Shown piece by piece: positions 34,699-42,766 of a stretch of 42,849 bases of DNA. Every line of letters starts with the position of its first letter. Position 1 is the stretch's first letter. The notes under the pieces were generated by a model. The model was not told where the DNA came from, did not search any database, and worked only from the letters and a program-made list of their open reading frames with translations. Both the position numbers and the translations under genes were made by a program. Source of the stretch: Cryobacterium aureum (GTDB lineage: Bacteria; Actinomycetota; Actinomycetes; Actinomycetales; Microbacteriaceae); NCBI RefSeq assembly GCF_002954245.1, contig NZ_PPTG01000016.1:1-42849 (forward strand), read 5' to 3'.

Positions 34699-35666
34699 GG
34701 ATCGCGCGATGGCGCAACGGCGCCACAACGGGCGAGGGGTTCGTCGTCGAGGACCGCGTCGTCCCATTCCCCGATGGACTCACGGTCGCGGGCATGCTTT
34801 CGCGCGGCCGTGATGGTCTGGACGATGCCTTCTCGCGACGGGTCGAGTCCGCCAGCGCGCTGCTGGACACAGTGACGCTGCTTGCCCCGCTTGTGCCGGC
34901 AGCCATTCGTGACTTCGTGGCTTTCGAAGAGCACGTCGAAGGCATCAGTGCGACGGTCGACGGCACGAGTGAGGTCGTGCCCGAGTGGTACCAGGCGCCA
35001 ACCTTCTACTTCACCAACCCGCACACGGTCATCGCGACGGGCGACGTGCTGTCGCCGCCGATGACAGAGAGACTCGACTTCGAGTTGGAAGTAGCGGCGG
35101 TCATTGGTGGCGTAGCGGGATCCGACGGCGCCAACCTGTCAGCGGAAGCCGCTGCTCCACACATTTTCGGGTACACGATCATGAATGACTGGTCAGCGCG
35201 AGACCTTCAAGCCCGGGAGATGAGGGTTCGGCTCGGGCCAGCCAAGGGTAAGGACTTCGGGCTGACGCTGGGGCCGTGGATCGTCACCGCTGATGAACTG
35301 GACGAGTTCGTGGAAGACGGCTTTCTGGCGGTGCGCGCCGAGGTTTTCGTCAACGGAATTCTCATCGGACACGATCTTGTCTCGAACATGGGCTGGCCAT
35401 TCGCGGAGCTCGTCGCCTACGCGTCGCGCAATTCACGGGTCGTACCGGGGGACGTCCTCGGTTCGGGCACGGTCGGCCACGGCGGATGTCTCGGCGAGTT
35501 GTGGGGGCGGCATGGATCCCTCACGCCAGCACCCCTCAAAACCGGAGACGAAGTGCGCATGGCCGTCGAAGGCATTGGCGAAATCGTGAACACCGTGGGC
35601 GACGCTGTCCGGATGCCGCCGATTCCTCCGGCTCGTAAGCGCTCGCGCGAGCGGATCCGACCGTGA
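34695..35666 (+). CDS. Fumarylacetoacetate hydrolase family protein 2
   Basis: A 323-residue second FAH-fold protein, different in sequence from the one at 30547. Motifs are LDFELEVAAVIG, GYTIMNDWSARDLQAREMRV, GKDFGLTLGPWIVT and VVPGDVLGSGTVGHGGCLGE. These are closer to 2-keto-4-pentenoate hydratase/2-oxohepta-3-ene-1,7-dioate hydratase-type enzymes, so it may act on a different intermediate than the first copy. It starts inside the amidohydrolase stop. Confidence 0.88.
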   Translation: MRIARWRNGATTGEGFVVEDRVVPFPDGLTVAGMLSRGRDGLDDAFSRRVESASALLDTVTLLAPLVPAAIRDFVAFEEHVEGISATVDGTSEVVPEWYQAPTFYFTNPHTVIATGDVLSPPMTERLDFELEVAAVIGGVAGSDGANLSAEAAAPHIFGYTIMNDWSARDLQAREMRVRLGPAKGKDFGLTLGPWIVTADELDEFVEDGFLAVRAEVFVNGILIGHDLVSNMGWPFAELVAYASRNSRVVPGDVLGSGTVGHGGCLGELWGRHGSLTPAPLKTGDEVRMAVEGIGEIVNTVGDAVRMPPIPPARKRSRERIRP

Positions 35667-35728
35667 CCGAACTGAGCGCGCGAACGACCCGAACCCTATA
35701 ACACCCGACCCAACCCTGAGGAGATTCA

Positions 35729-36955
35729 ATGACGAATTCATCTATGACCAGGCAATCCGCGGCGGTGCGCCAAGCGGGCATCTGGCAGGCCGTTCTTCTA
35801 CTGGCCGGCAGCTGCATGCCGGTGCTCGGCGCAGTGCTGCTGACGCCCATACTTCCGCAGCTCAGCGAGCACTTCGCGGGAGAGCCCGGCGCCGAGGTTC
35901 TCGTCCCAATGATCGTCGCCATTCCGGCCCTGATGATCGCGATCTTCGCTCCATTCGCGGGCCAGATCGTCGATCGGCTGGGCCGCAAGACGCTTCTCAT
36001 CGTGGCAATGATCACGTACGCCTTCGTCGGCACAGCCCCCGCCTATCTCGAGTCGCTCCAGCTCATCCTGGTCACCCGAGTCGGCGTGGGCATCACAGAA
36101 GCGGCAATCATGACCGCGTGCACGACACTCATCGTCGACTACTTCCACGAAGAGAGGCAGCGAAACAAATACCTCGGGCTACAAGCCGTCGTCACGACCC
36201 TCGCGGCGACGGTATTCATCATCCTCGGTGGAGCGCTCGGCGTCGGCGGATGGCACACTCCGTTCTGGATCTACGCCCTGAGCCTCATCGTCGCTGTGCC
36301 GATGATGTTCCTCATCTGGGAGCCACGCAGGAATGATCCGACGGATGCGCACCTGGCGCCGGTCGCGAAGGTACCCGTGCCGTGGCGCCAACTACGACTC
36401 CCGCTTGTCGTTGGTCTCTTCGGAGGGTTCTCCTTCTACGTGATGCTGATCGAGACGAGCTACCTCCTCGTCGCCAACGGCGTGGGAGCAAGCGACACCG
36501 CGATCATCGGCGCGGTTGCCGCGCTCGCCTCGCTTATCACCGCTGCGGGGGCGTTGACGTTCCCGCGCCTGGCTGCGCGCGGGCCTCAGTTTCTACTCCC
36601 ACTTGCGTTCTCCCTACAGGCAGTGGGAATGGTCGTGATCTGGCTCGTCGGCGGAGTGGCCGGAGTGGCGATCGGCGCCGTCGTCGCAGGGTTCGGGTCT
36701 GGCCTCCTGCTTCCGTCGATGCTCACCTGGGCGCTGGCCCCGATCAGCTTCGAGCAGCGCGGCCGCTCAACCGGATGGTGGCAGGCCGCCTTCTCCTTCG
36801 GGCAGTTCCTCACGCCGATCCTGATTGGAGCACTCGTCGCGATCGTGGGCGGACTGCCTCTCGCAGTGGGTGTCGTCGGCATCGCTTGCGCGGTTGTCGC
36901 CATCACCTTACGACTGGTACTCGGAGGCGCGGTGCGATCCGTGTCGCGGCGGTAG
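35729..36955 (+). CDS. MFS transporter
   Basis: A 408-residue major facilitator with about 12 hydrophobic segments. Motif A appears as GQIVDRLGRKTLLIVAMI after the second segment. Segments such as LMIAIFAPFAG, VFIILGGALGVGGW and IGALVAIVGGLPLAVGVVGI are clearly membrane-spanning. TGAGGAG lies 6 bases before the ATG. It is last in the catabolic operon, 62 bases after the second FAH gene, and so probably imports the aromatic substrate, although export cannot be excluded. Confidence 0.9.
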   Translation: MTNSSMTRQSAAVRQAGIWQAVLLLAGSCMPVLGAVLLTPILPQLSEHFAGEPGAEVLVPMIVAIPALMIAIFAPFAGQIVDRLGRKTLLIVAMITYAFVGTAPAYLESLQLILVTRVGVGITEAAIMTACTTLIVDYFHEERQRNKYLGLQAVVTTLAATVFIILGGALGVGGWHTPFWIYALSLIVAVPMMFLIWEPRRNDPTDAHLAPVAKVPVPWRQLRLPLVVGLFGGFSFYVMLIETSYLLVANGVGASDTAIIGAVAALASLITAAGALTFPRLAARGPQFLLPLAFSLQAVGMVVIWLVGGVAGVAIGAVVAGFGSGLLLPSMLTWALAPISFEQRGRSTGWWQAAFSFGQFLTPILIGALVAIVGGLPLAVGVVGIACAVVAITLRLVLGGAVRSVSRR

Positions 36956-36981
36956 CCGGGACGAAGCGAGCGGGAGGAGCT

Positions 36982-37009
36982 ACGCCGTCACCACGGTGTG
37001 GTGAAGCGT
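36982..37009. terminator. Stem-loop between convergent MFS and GMC genes
   Basis: TCACCAC (36988-36994), GGT loop and GTGGTGA (36998-37004) form an exact 7-bp stem, extended by ACGC/GCGT (36982-36985 with 37006-37009). It lies 26 bases after the MFS stop and 13 before the GMC stop, as expected for a bidirectional terminator. No strong T-run. Confidence 0.5.
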
Positions 37010-37022
37010 CTCGGGGAGTTGT

Positions 37023-38624
37023 TCACGAGTTGTCTTCGAGGATAAGTTGTGCAGCGTGCCAGGCGAGCGCCTGAGTCGGTGCATTGTTGTTACCCGATGG
37101 CATGTGTGGGAAGACGGACGCGTCAACGACTCGGAGCCCTTCCACCCCGCGAACACGAAGCCGTGCGTCGACGACGTCGTCGTCATTGGGGCCCATCGCG
37201 CACGTGCCCAGCGTGTGGTACCCGGTTCCGCCGCGGTTGAGAGCGTTTTCGAGTATCTGCTCGTCCGTTGTGTAATCAGTACCCGGGAGAGTCTCCTCGC
37301 GCACGAGTTGGCTGATCGGACCCTGGGCCATAATTTCACGTCCCTTCCGGGCCCCGAGAACGACTAGGCGGCGGTCGTGCTCGGTTTCAAGGAAATTCGC
37401 GATAACCGTCGGCTTGTTCGACGGCAAGTTACCGGTGATGTGGATGGAGCCGGTGCTCGTCGGGCGCAGCGGATACGTCAGGAACATCATTCCCGGGTTC
37501 TTGTCGACCTTCACCTTGCCCGAGGTCAACGATGCCGCCGCAGTGGAGATGGGTGTGAAGAATCCCTGCGTGTCCGGCCGGTCGGATTTCGGATCCGACT
37601 TGTAGTACATCAGCACGTTGTAGCCGCCGAACGACATGACGCCGTCACGTTGCATCAGATACTTCGTGCCGGTGAGCATCTGCCGAGAGACGTTGGAGAG
37701 CTGCTTGTTGTATCCGTCTGCGCCCTGCATCGAGAATTGGAAGCTGGTACCGTGATGCTCGTGCAACCGTTCTCCGACGTTGGGGCTGTCCACGACTACC
37801 TTCACTCCGGCCGAACGCAGCTGAACTGGATCTCCGATGCCGGAGCGTTCAAGGAGCAGCGGAGTGTCGAGCGAACCGCCGGCCAGGAGCACCTCTTTAC
37901 GGGCGGAGTAGTCGACCGTCACGCCCTTGCGCTCAACGCGCACGCCCGTGGCACGCTTTCCATCGAAGAGAACATAGCCAACCTCCGAACGGCTCAGCAC
38001 CGTCAAATTGGGGCGCTGCCGCACTGGATGCAGATACGCCTCCGCAGCGCTTACACGCAAGCCATTCGCGATGTTCGACGATACATATCCGACGCGCTCA
38101 TTGTCGCTCCCGTTCAGATCGTCTTCCCGGTTCATACCGAGCTTCCCGGCAGCGTCCATGAAGGCCTCACTGACTTCCTCGGGCGGGGAAGCCACGGAAA
38201 TACCAACAGGACCACCGACGCCTCGAGTATCCGACGCGCCAAGTTCGTGGTCTTCAATGCTCTTGTAGGCACCCACAAAGGTGTCCCACCCCCAACCAGG
38301 ATTTCCCGCCGCTTCGATTGCGTCGTAATCGGGCTTCCATCCACGATTCCAGACCATGCCGTTCACCCCGGTGGAACCGCCGATCATGCGACCGCGCGAC
38401 CATTGCTCTACGGAACCGGATCCAAACGGTTCGGTGGCGAACTTCTTCGTGTACTTTGGGTCCGTCATCGTGAAATAGAACCCCTTCGGCACGAGAATCA
38501 CCGGACTACGATCAGAGCCTCCCGCTTCCAGCAGCAAAACTTGATTCGCGGGATCCTCGCTCAATCGATTGGCCAGGACGCATCCCGCCGCTCCGGCACC
38601 GACAATAATGTAATCAAAAATCAT
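37023..38624 (-). CDS. GMC family oxidoreductase (choline dehydrogenase-like)
   Basis: A 533-residue FAD alcohol oxidase/dehydrogenase. The N-terminal dinucleotide motif DYIIVGAGAAGCVLANRLS, then RGRMIGGSTGVNGMVWNRGW (the GMC signature region), and the catalytic-region His in GGTGYHTLGTCAMG with Asn in PSGNNNAPTQALAWHAAQLI. Probably oxidises an alcohol to an aldehyde; the substrate may be a precursor or side-chain of the catabolic pathway, or unrelated. It is convergent with the operon and divergent from the TetR gene, so it is under separate control. GGAAGAGGAAG precedes the ATG. Confidence 0.93.
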   Translation of the reverse strand: MIFDYIIVGAGAAGCVLANRLSEDPANQVLLLEAGGSDRSPVILVPKGFYFTMTDPKYTKKFATEPFGSGSVEQWSRGRMIGGSTGVNGMVWNRGWKPDYDAIEAAGNPGWGWDTFVGAYKSIEDHELGASDTRGVGGPVGISVASPPEEVSEAFMDAAGKLGMNREDDLNGSDNERVGYVSSNIANGLRVSAAEAYLHPVRQRPNLTVLSRSEVGYVLFDGKRATGVRVERKGVTVDYSARKEVLLAGGSLDTPLLLERSGIGDPVQLRSAGVKVVVDSPNVGERLHEHHGTSFQFSMQGADGYNKQLSNVSRQMLTGTKYLMQRDGVMSFGGYNVLMYYKSDPKSDRPDTQGFFTPISTAAASLTSGKVKVDKNPGMMFLTYPLRPTSTGSIHITGNLPSNKPTVIANFLETEHDRRLVVLGARKGREIMAQGPISQLVREETLPGTDYTTDEQILENALNRGGTGYHTLGTCAMGPNDDDVVDARLRVRGVEGLRVVDASVFPHMPSGNNNAPTQALAWHAAQLILEDNS

Positions 38625-38699
38625 GCTGAACTTCCTCTTCCTTGTGGATGATCAACGGACGCACCGATTCATGCGTAAAAGACACTCGATTTATTACAC

Positions 38700-38721
38700 C
38701 AAGTATTCTAATTCAAGTATT
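38700..38721. promoter_or_regulatory. Direct repeats in the GMC/TetR divergent region
   Basis: CAAGTATT occurs twice, 14 bases apart (38700-38707 and 38714-38721), in an A/T-rich gap of 119 bases between the GMC and TetR start codons. The spacing, about 1.3 helical turns, could bind the TetR-family protein, but a true inverted repeat is not evident. Confidence 0.35.
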
Positions 38722-38743
38722 GCCAGAGAGTAGGGTCGAGTCA

Positions 38744-39370
38744 ATGGCTATCCCAGACATCGTAGAGAGTCGAGGGCGAGGACGCCCCCCGACAGTGTCA
38801 GTGGATGCCGTCGCCGAGATCGGTCTGGGCCTATTTCTAACAAACGGCTTCGACGAGACCACGATGACCAACATCGCCAGCGCCGCTGGCATCGGACGCA
38901 AAACCTTGTTCAACTACTTTCCCAACAAAGCCGACATCGTCTGGAACCGTTTCAACCGGCAGCTTAAAGACCTCACCGATGCGTTGGAGCATGCTCCCCT
39001 CGACATCGTCAGCACCGACGCGGTCGTAGCAGCCGTACTCTCCGGCCTGCACACCCATCCCACTGTTCTGCCCATCATGCGCGCCGAAGTCACCCTCATC
39101 CAGGCAGTTCCGGCCTTACAGAGTTACGCGTACATGCAGGGTCAACCCTGGCGGGATGCCATCACCCGCTTCATCGCTGGCCGAGAGGGACTCGACCCAG
39201 CAGACACGTTGCCGGAAGTTCTCGGCCACGGCTACTGGCACGCCATGTTCGTCGGTTTCCGCAAGTGGATCCACTCCGGGCAATCGTCCCCATCGCCATA
39301 TGTGGAAACCGCCCTCCGGGACTACTCCAGAGCCCTACAAGCCGCATTCGCACACGAAAAAACGCAATAG
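38744..39370 (+). CDS. TetR family transcriptional regulator
   Basis: The N-terminal helix-turn-helix covers VAEIGLGLFLTNGFDETTMT, NIASAAGIGRKTLFNYFPNK and ADIVWNRF, complete and typical. The C-terminal ligand-binding region (about residues 80-200) is unspecific. It is probably a repressor of the divergent GMC oxidoreductase gene. The ATG at 38744 is preceded by GTAGGG at a usual distance. The frame extends to 38642, which would overlap the divergent control region and is rejected. 208 residues. Confidence 0.9.
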   Translation: MAIPDIVESRGRGRPPTVSVDAVAEIGLGLFLTNGFDETTMTNIASAAGIGRKTLFNYFPNKADIVWNRFNRQLKDLTDALEHAPLDIVSTDAVVAAVLSGLHTHPTVLPIMRAEVTLIQAVPALQSYAYMQGQPWRDAITRFIAGREGLDPADTLPEVLGHGYWHAMFVGFRKWIHSGQSSPSPYVETALRDYSRALQAAFAHEKTQ

Positions 39371-39673
39371 GGCAGACGCCAGTCGGGTCGAGACTGCGAC
39401 TCTGGTGGTGCGGTGGGTTGGGATTGGCCCGGTGCACCGACAATTTGGAACAGAGAGAGGTGGGGGCGGTCAGGCCGTTGGCCTGTTCAAGGCCCACCGG
39501 CACCGCCGTTGTGACACCGGCTGCGGCGTGCACCGGGTCGAGTACGACCGTGGCATCGGCGCCGACCCGTACCTGCGAGTCGACGGCTATGCCCGAAATG
39601 GCACGGAGCGCCATCGCGGCCTAAGCGGAGGTGCGGAAGGAGCCCAACCTGCCGAGCCATCATCAGCGGGCTG
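39371..39673. other. Intergenic region, no recognised gene
   Basis: About 300 bases between the TetR gene and the PAP2 remnant. An open minus-strand frame ending here (upper end about 39614) begins with ALRAISGIAVDSQVRVGADA, which looks protein-like for about 45 residues but then becomes random and runs into the TetR gene, so a fragment of an unknown gene is possible. No RNA gene is seen. Confidence 0.35.
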
Positions 39674-40108
39674 GTGCTGAGTGCATCGGCGGGGTGGACG
39701 GCAAGGGAGATGGTTTTGCTCAGGCAGGTGAACTCTGCTCATACCGCGCCACTCGACGTGGTGGCCCTCGGCTTGGACTGGCTGTTCAGCCCGGCCGTCG
39801 GGGCGGTTCTCGTGCTGCTGGCGGCCATGTCGGCCTGCTTTTTCCTCGGCATCCTCCTCGTCTCGGCCGGCCACCGGTGGCATCCGTTCGTGATGGGAGT
39901 GGCTGGGATTGTGGTGTTCGCCACGGCAGCATCCCGAGTGTATTTGGGGGTGCACTATCCGTCTGATGTTGCCGCGTCGATCGTGTAGTCGATCGCTGCC
40001 GTAGCGCTGGTTAACGCTATCTGGGGGCTTTCACTGTCACACTGGATCGAACGTCGATCCGGCCTCCTAGCCGGACCCGTTTATGGAGGAGTCTCAGATG
40101 GTCGCTGA
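39674..40108 (+). pseudogene. PAP2 family phosphatase, deleted and with a premature stop
   Basis: The frame encodes an N-terminal membrane segment (LDWLFSPAVGAVLVLLAAMS), then directly ACFFLGILLVSAGHRWHPF and the third PAP2 motif ASRVYLGVHYPSDVAASIV. The first two catalytic motifs (K-x6-RP and PSGH) that should lie between are missing, consistent with an internal deletion near 39826. A TAG at 39986-39988 interrupts VW-SIAAVALVNAIWG, where TGG is expected; reading through continues to 40108, overlapping the response regulator start by 11 bases. Not functional. Confidence 0.75.
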
Positions 40109-40772
40109 GAGCAAGACGGGCGCCCGACTGCTATTGATCGAAGACGATGCCAGGCTGGGCCCGATGATCCGTGACATGCTCACGGAAATCTACGACGTTA
40201 CTCTGGTCGCTGACGGTGCGGACGGCCTCGCCGCCGGCCTCGATGGGCAATTCGAGGTGATGGTCATCGACCGGCGCCTTCCGGGGATTGACGGACTACA
40301 AATCGTTGAAGCCCTCCGGCGCAAACTGATCACCACCCCCATCCTGCTCCTGACTGCTCTGGGGACCACCGGCGACAAAGTGGCCGGGCTCGACATCGGT
40401 GCCAACGACTACCTGGTCAAGCCGTTCGAGTTCGATGAGCTGTTCGCCCGGTTGCGCGCCATCCGTCGGGTGTTCACTGGCGAAGGCCGCACGCTGCTGG
40501 TGGGTGGGTGGGAGTATTACCCAGACAGTCGCACGATCTATTCCCCGTATGACGGTCGCATCCTGCTCACGGTCAAGGAGAACGAGTTGCTCAAACTGTT
40601 AGCGGATGCCCCGCAGCGCACGTTCTCTCGCCAGCAAATCCTGCAGACCGTCTTCAGCGCTGCGGATACCGCCGGAGCGGTGGATACCTACGTGCACTAT
40701 CTCCGGCGCAAGACAGACCCTGAAATTGTCCTCACCGTGCGCGGCGAGGGCTACCGCTTGGGACAACCATGA
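40098..40772 (+). CDS. OmpR-family response regulator
   Basis: A 224-residue DNA-binding response regulator. The receiver domain has the acidic pair in LLLIEDDARLGPMI, phospho-acceptor Asp58 in VMVIDRRLPGIDG, Thr in LLLTALG and Lys in YLVKPFEFDEL. The C-terminal winged helix has LTVKENELLKLLADAPQRTF and VDTYVHYLRRKTDPEIV. I chose ATG 40098, with GGAGGAG 6 bases upstream, over ATG 40083, which lies inside that site. The ATG of the kinase overlaps its stop. Confidence 0.93.
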   Translation: MVAESKTGARLLLIEDDARLGPMIRDMLTEIYDVTLVADGADGLAAGLDGQFEVMVIDRRLPGIDGLQIVEALRRKLITTPILLLTALGTTGDKVAGLDIGANDYLVKPFEFDELFARLRAIRRVFTGEGRTLLVGGWEYYPDSRTIYSPYDGRILLTVKENELLKLLADAPQRTFSRQQILQTVFSAADTAGAVDTYVHYLRRKTDPEIVLTVRGEGYRLGQP

Positions 40773-41776
40773 CTCGCAGTACGGGCTCTGTCATGGATAG
40801 TGACACCCTCGCCATCCGTCGAGCCTCGCGGATCGTCGGTACCCGAATCGCCTTCGCGTGCGCCGTGGTTGTCGCGGTGGTTATCGTTGCCGTGTTCGTT
40901 TACATCCTGTCCGAGATTTCGCCCGGTGAGCTATTTGAACCGGTGCCAGACACCGACAACCTGCAGGTCAGCGCCGTCAAGCTGCTGCGCGCTGCTGCAG
41001 TGTTGGGCGTGGCCTTGATCGTTCTGGCCGGTGTTTTGAGTTGGCAGGTCACTCATCGGGCTGTGCAACCCCTGGGCGAGGTGCTGCGTATCCAGCGGGC
41101 GTTTGTCGCGGACGCGAGCCACGAACTCCGCACCCCCCTCGCGGTGCTCGATGCCCGCCTGCAGATTCTGCAACGTACCCTGCCCGACGACGACCCGACT
41201 TCTCAGGTCGTCGCGGAGCTGCGCAGCGATGCGAAGGACCTCATTCACATCGTTAACGACCTGCTCGAATCGGCGGAAATCGGCGGCGCTGCGGTGCAGG
41301 AGGCTGTCGTCGTTGATCTGGTCGCTGCCGTGGCTGCCGCCGCGCAGTCGATGGCGCTTATTGCCATCGACAAACACGTCACCATCGAACTGGATGCGCC
41401 CCAGCCCGCGGCCGTGCGGGTGCCAGCATCCAGCATCACCCGATGCGTGGTCGCCCTGCTGGATAACGCTGTGCGGTTCGCCCCGTGTGACTCGGCCATC
41501 ACGGTGGGGGTAGCCGTGACCAAGAAGACGGTGGCGGTCACCGTGCGCGATCACGGTCCCGGTATCCACGGCATCGACCCCGCCCGAATTTTTGATCGGT
41601 TCGCCCACTCCGCCCCGCCGGATGCCGGCGGCGATGACTCCCGCACCGGGTTTGGAATCGGCCTGTCCCTCGTACGCGAAATTGTCGTGCGCTACGGCGG
41701 ATCCGTGCACGTCGTCGAGAGCACTGCAGCGGGCACAGCAATCCGCCTGACCGTTCCGCGAGCGAAACAGGCCTGA
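40769..41776 (+). CDS. Sensor histidine kinase
   Basis: A 335-residue kinase. Two membrane helices (IAFACAVVVAVVIVAVFVYI and LLRAAAVLGVALIVLAGVL) enclose a short external loop of about 35 residues, then the HisKA motif FVADASHELRTPLAVLDARL and the ATP-binding boxes DNAVRFAPCDS, VRDHGPGIHGI and TGFGIGLSLVREIVV. The small sensor loop suggests sensing within the membrane or via a partner, possibly the membrane protein downstream. Translationally coupled to the regulator gene (ATGA). Confidence 0.93.
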   Translation: MTRSTGSVMDSDTLAIRRASRIVGTRIAFACAVVVAVVIVAVFVYILSEISPGELFEPVPDTDNLQVSAVKLLRAAAVLGVALIVLAGVLSWQVTHRAVQPLGEVLRIQRAFVADASHELRTPLAVLDARLQILQRTLPDDDPTSQVVAELRSDAKDLIHIVNDLLESAEIGGAAVQEAVVVDLVAAVAAAAQSMALIAIDKHVTIELDAPQPAAVRVPASSITRCVVALLDNAVRFAPCDSAITVGVAVTKKTVAVTVRDHGPGIHGIDPARIFDRFAHSAPPDAGGDDSRTGFGIGLSLVREIVVRYGGSVHVVESTAAGTAIRLTVPRAKQA

Positions 41777-41916
41777 TCTGCTCTCTGGCCGAACGTCGTT
41801 CGTCGAACCAAAGACTGCGAATTCGTAGATCTCCGGCGACGCTTGTTGGTTTCTGTGAGAAGTCTTAGACGGCGCCCTGTTCGCTAGTGCTACTGACCCT
41901 ATTCAAGGAGGAACAC

Positions 41917-42720
41917 TTGTCCACGACCTCAACGCTCTCCTCGACCGTTTCGCCCGTACGGCACATCCTGACCAAGGTGCCCGAGGTGACCCTCATCTTC
42001 TGGGTGATCAAAGTGCTCGCAACCACAGTCGGGGAGACCGCCGCGGATTTCCTCAACGTCGACCTCGGTTTGGGCCTCTCGATCACTTCGGTCATCATGG
42101 CCGTCCTGCTCATCGCCGCCCTGATCGTGCAATTCAGACTGCAGAAATACACTCCGGCCGTCTATTGGCTGGCGGTAGTGCTCATCAGCGTCGTCGGTAC
42201 TCTCATCACCGATAACCTCACCGACAGCCTCGGCGTGCCGCTGTGGGTGACAACGGTAGTCTTCGCTATCGCGCTGGCCGTGACCTTCATCGCGTGGGCG
42301 GTTTCGGAGAAGACCCTCTCCATCCACTCCATTTTCACTACCCGGCGAGAGGCGTTCTACTGGTTGGCCGTCTTGTTCACGTTCGCCCTCGGCACTGCGG
42401 CCGGCGACCTCGTCGCTGAGGGACTCAATCTGGGCTTTCTCGTGGCGCTGCTCGTCTTCGCAGCGGCGATCGCGTTGGTTGTCGTGGCGTACTTCGTCTT
42501 TCATCTCAATGCTGTACTCGCTTTCTGGATCGCGTACATCCTGACCCGCCCGTTGGGCGCATCCACCGGCGATCTTCTCTCGCAGCCCGTTGCCGACGGC
42601 GGGATAGGACTCGGAACCACGGGAACCAGCGTGCTTTTTCTTTCGGTGATCCTCGTCCTGGTGATCGTGCTCACCCGCCGCGCACGCACCACAGATGCAC
42701 GTCTGACGGCCACGGTCTAA
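41917..42720 (+). CDS. COG4705-like multi-pass membrane protein
   Basis: A 267-residue protein with about eight hydrophobic segments made of internal repeats: FYWLAVLFTFALGTAAGDLV resembles VYWLAVVLISVVGTLITDNL, and each is preceded or followed by a GET/GDL-type acidic motif near the membrane. This is the COG4705 family, of unknown function, often found near two-component or metal-response genes. The TTG start at 41917 has AAGGAGG about 6 bases upstream; the ATG-like frame from 41887 overlaps that site. It lies 140 bases after the kinase gene, so it may be the output of this two-component system. Confidence 0.75.
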   Translation: MSTTSTLSSTVSPVRHILTKVPEVTLIFWVIKVLATTVGETAADFLNVDLGLGLSITSVIMAVLLIAALIVQFRLQKYTPAVYWLAVVLISVVGTLITDNLTDSLGVPLWVTTVVFAIALAVTFIAWAVSEKTLSIHSIFTTRREAFYWLAVLFTFALGTAAGDLVAEGLNLGFLVALLVFAAAIALVVVAYFVFHLNAVLAFWIAYILTRPLGASTGDLLSQPVADGGIGLGTTGTSVLFLSVILVLVIVLTRRARTTDARLTATV

Positions 42721-42766
42721 TCTGACCTGCCGCGGGCATTTCGGACAGCGGAATTAGTGGTTTCTT

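Noticed and set aside
39171..39614. 147-residue minus-strand protein
   Set aside because: Only the first about 45 residues look protein-like; the rest is antisense to the TetR gene, with no ribosome-binding site.
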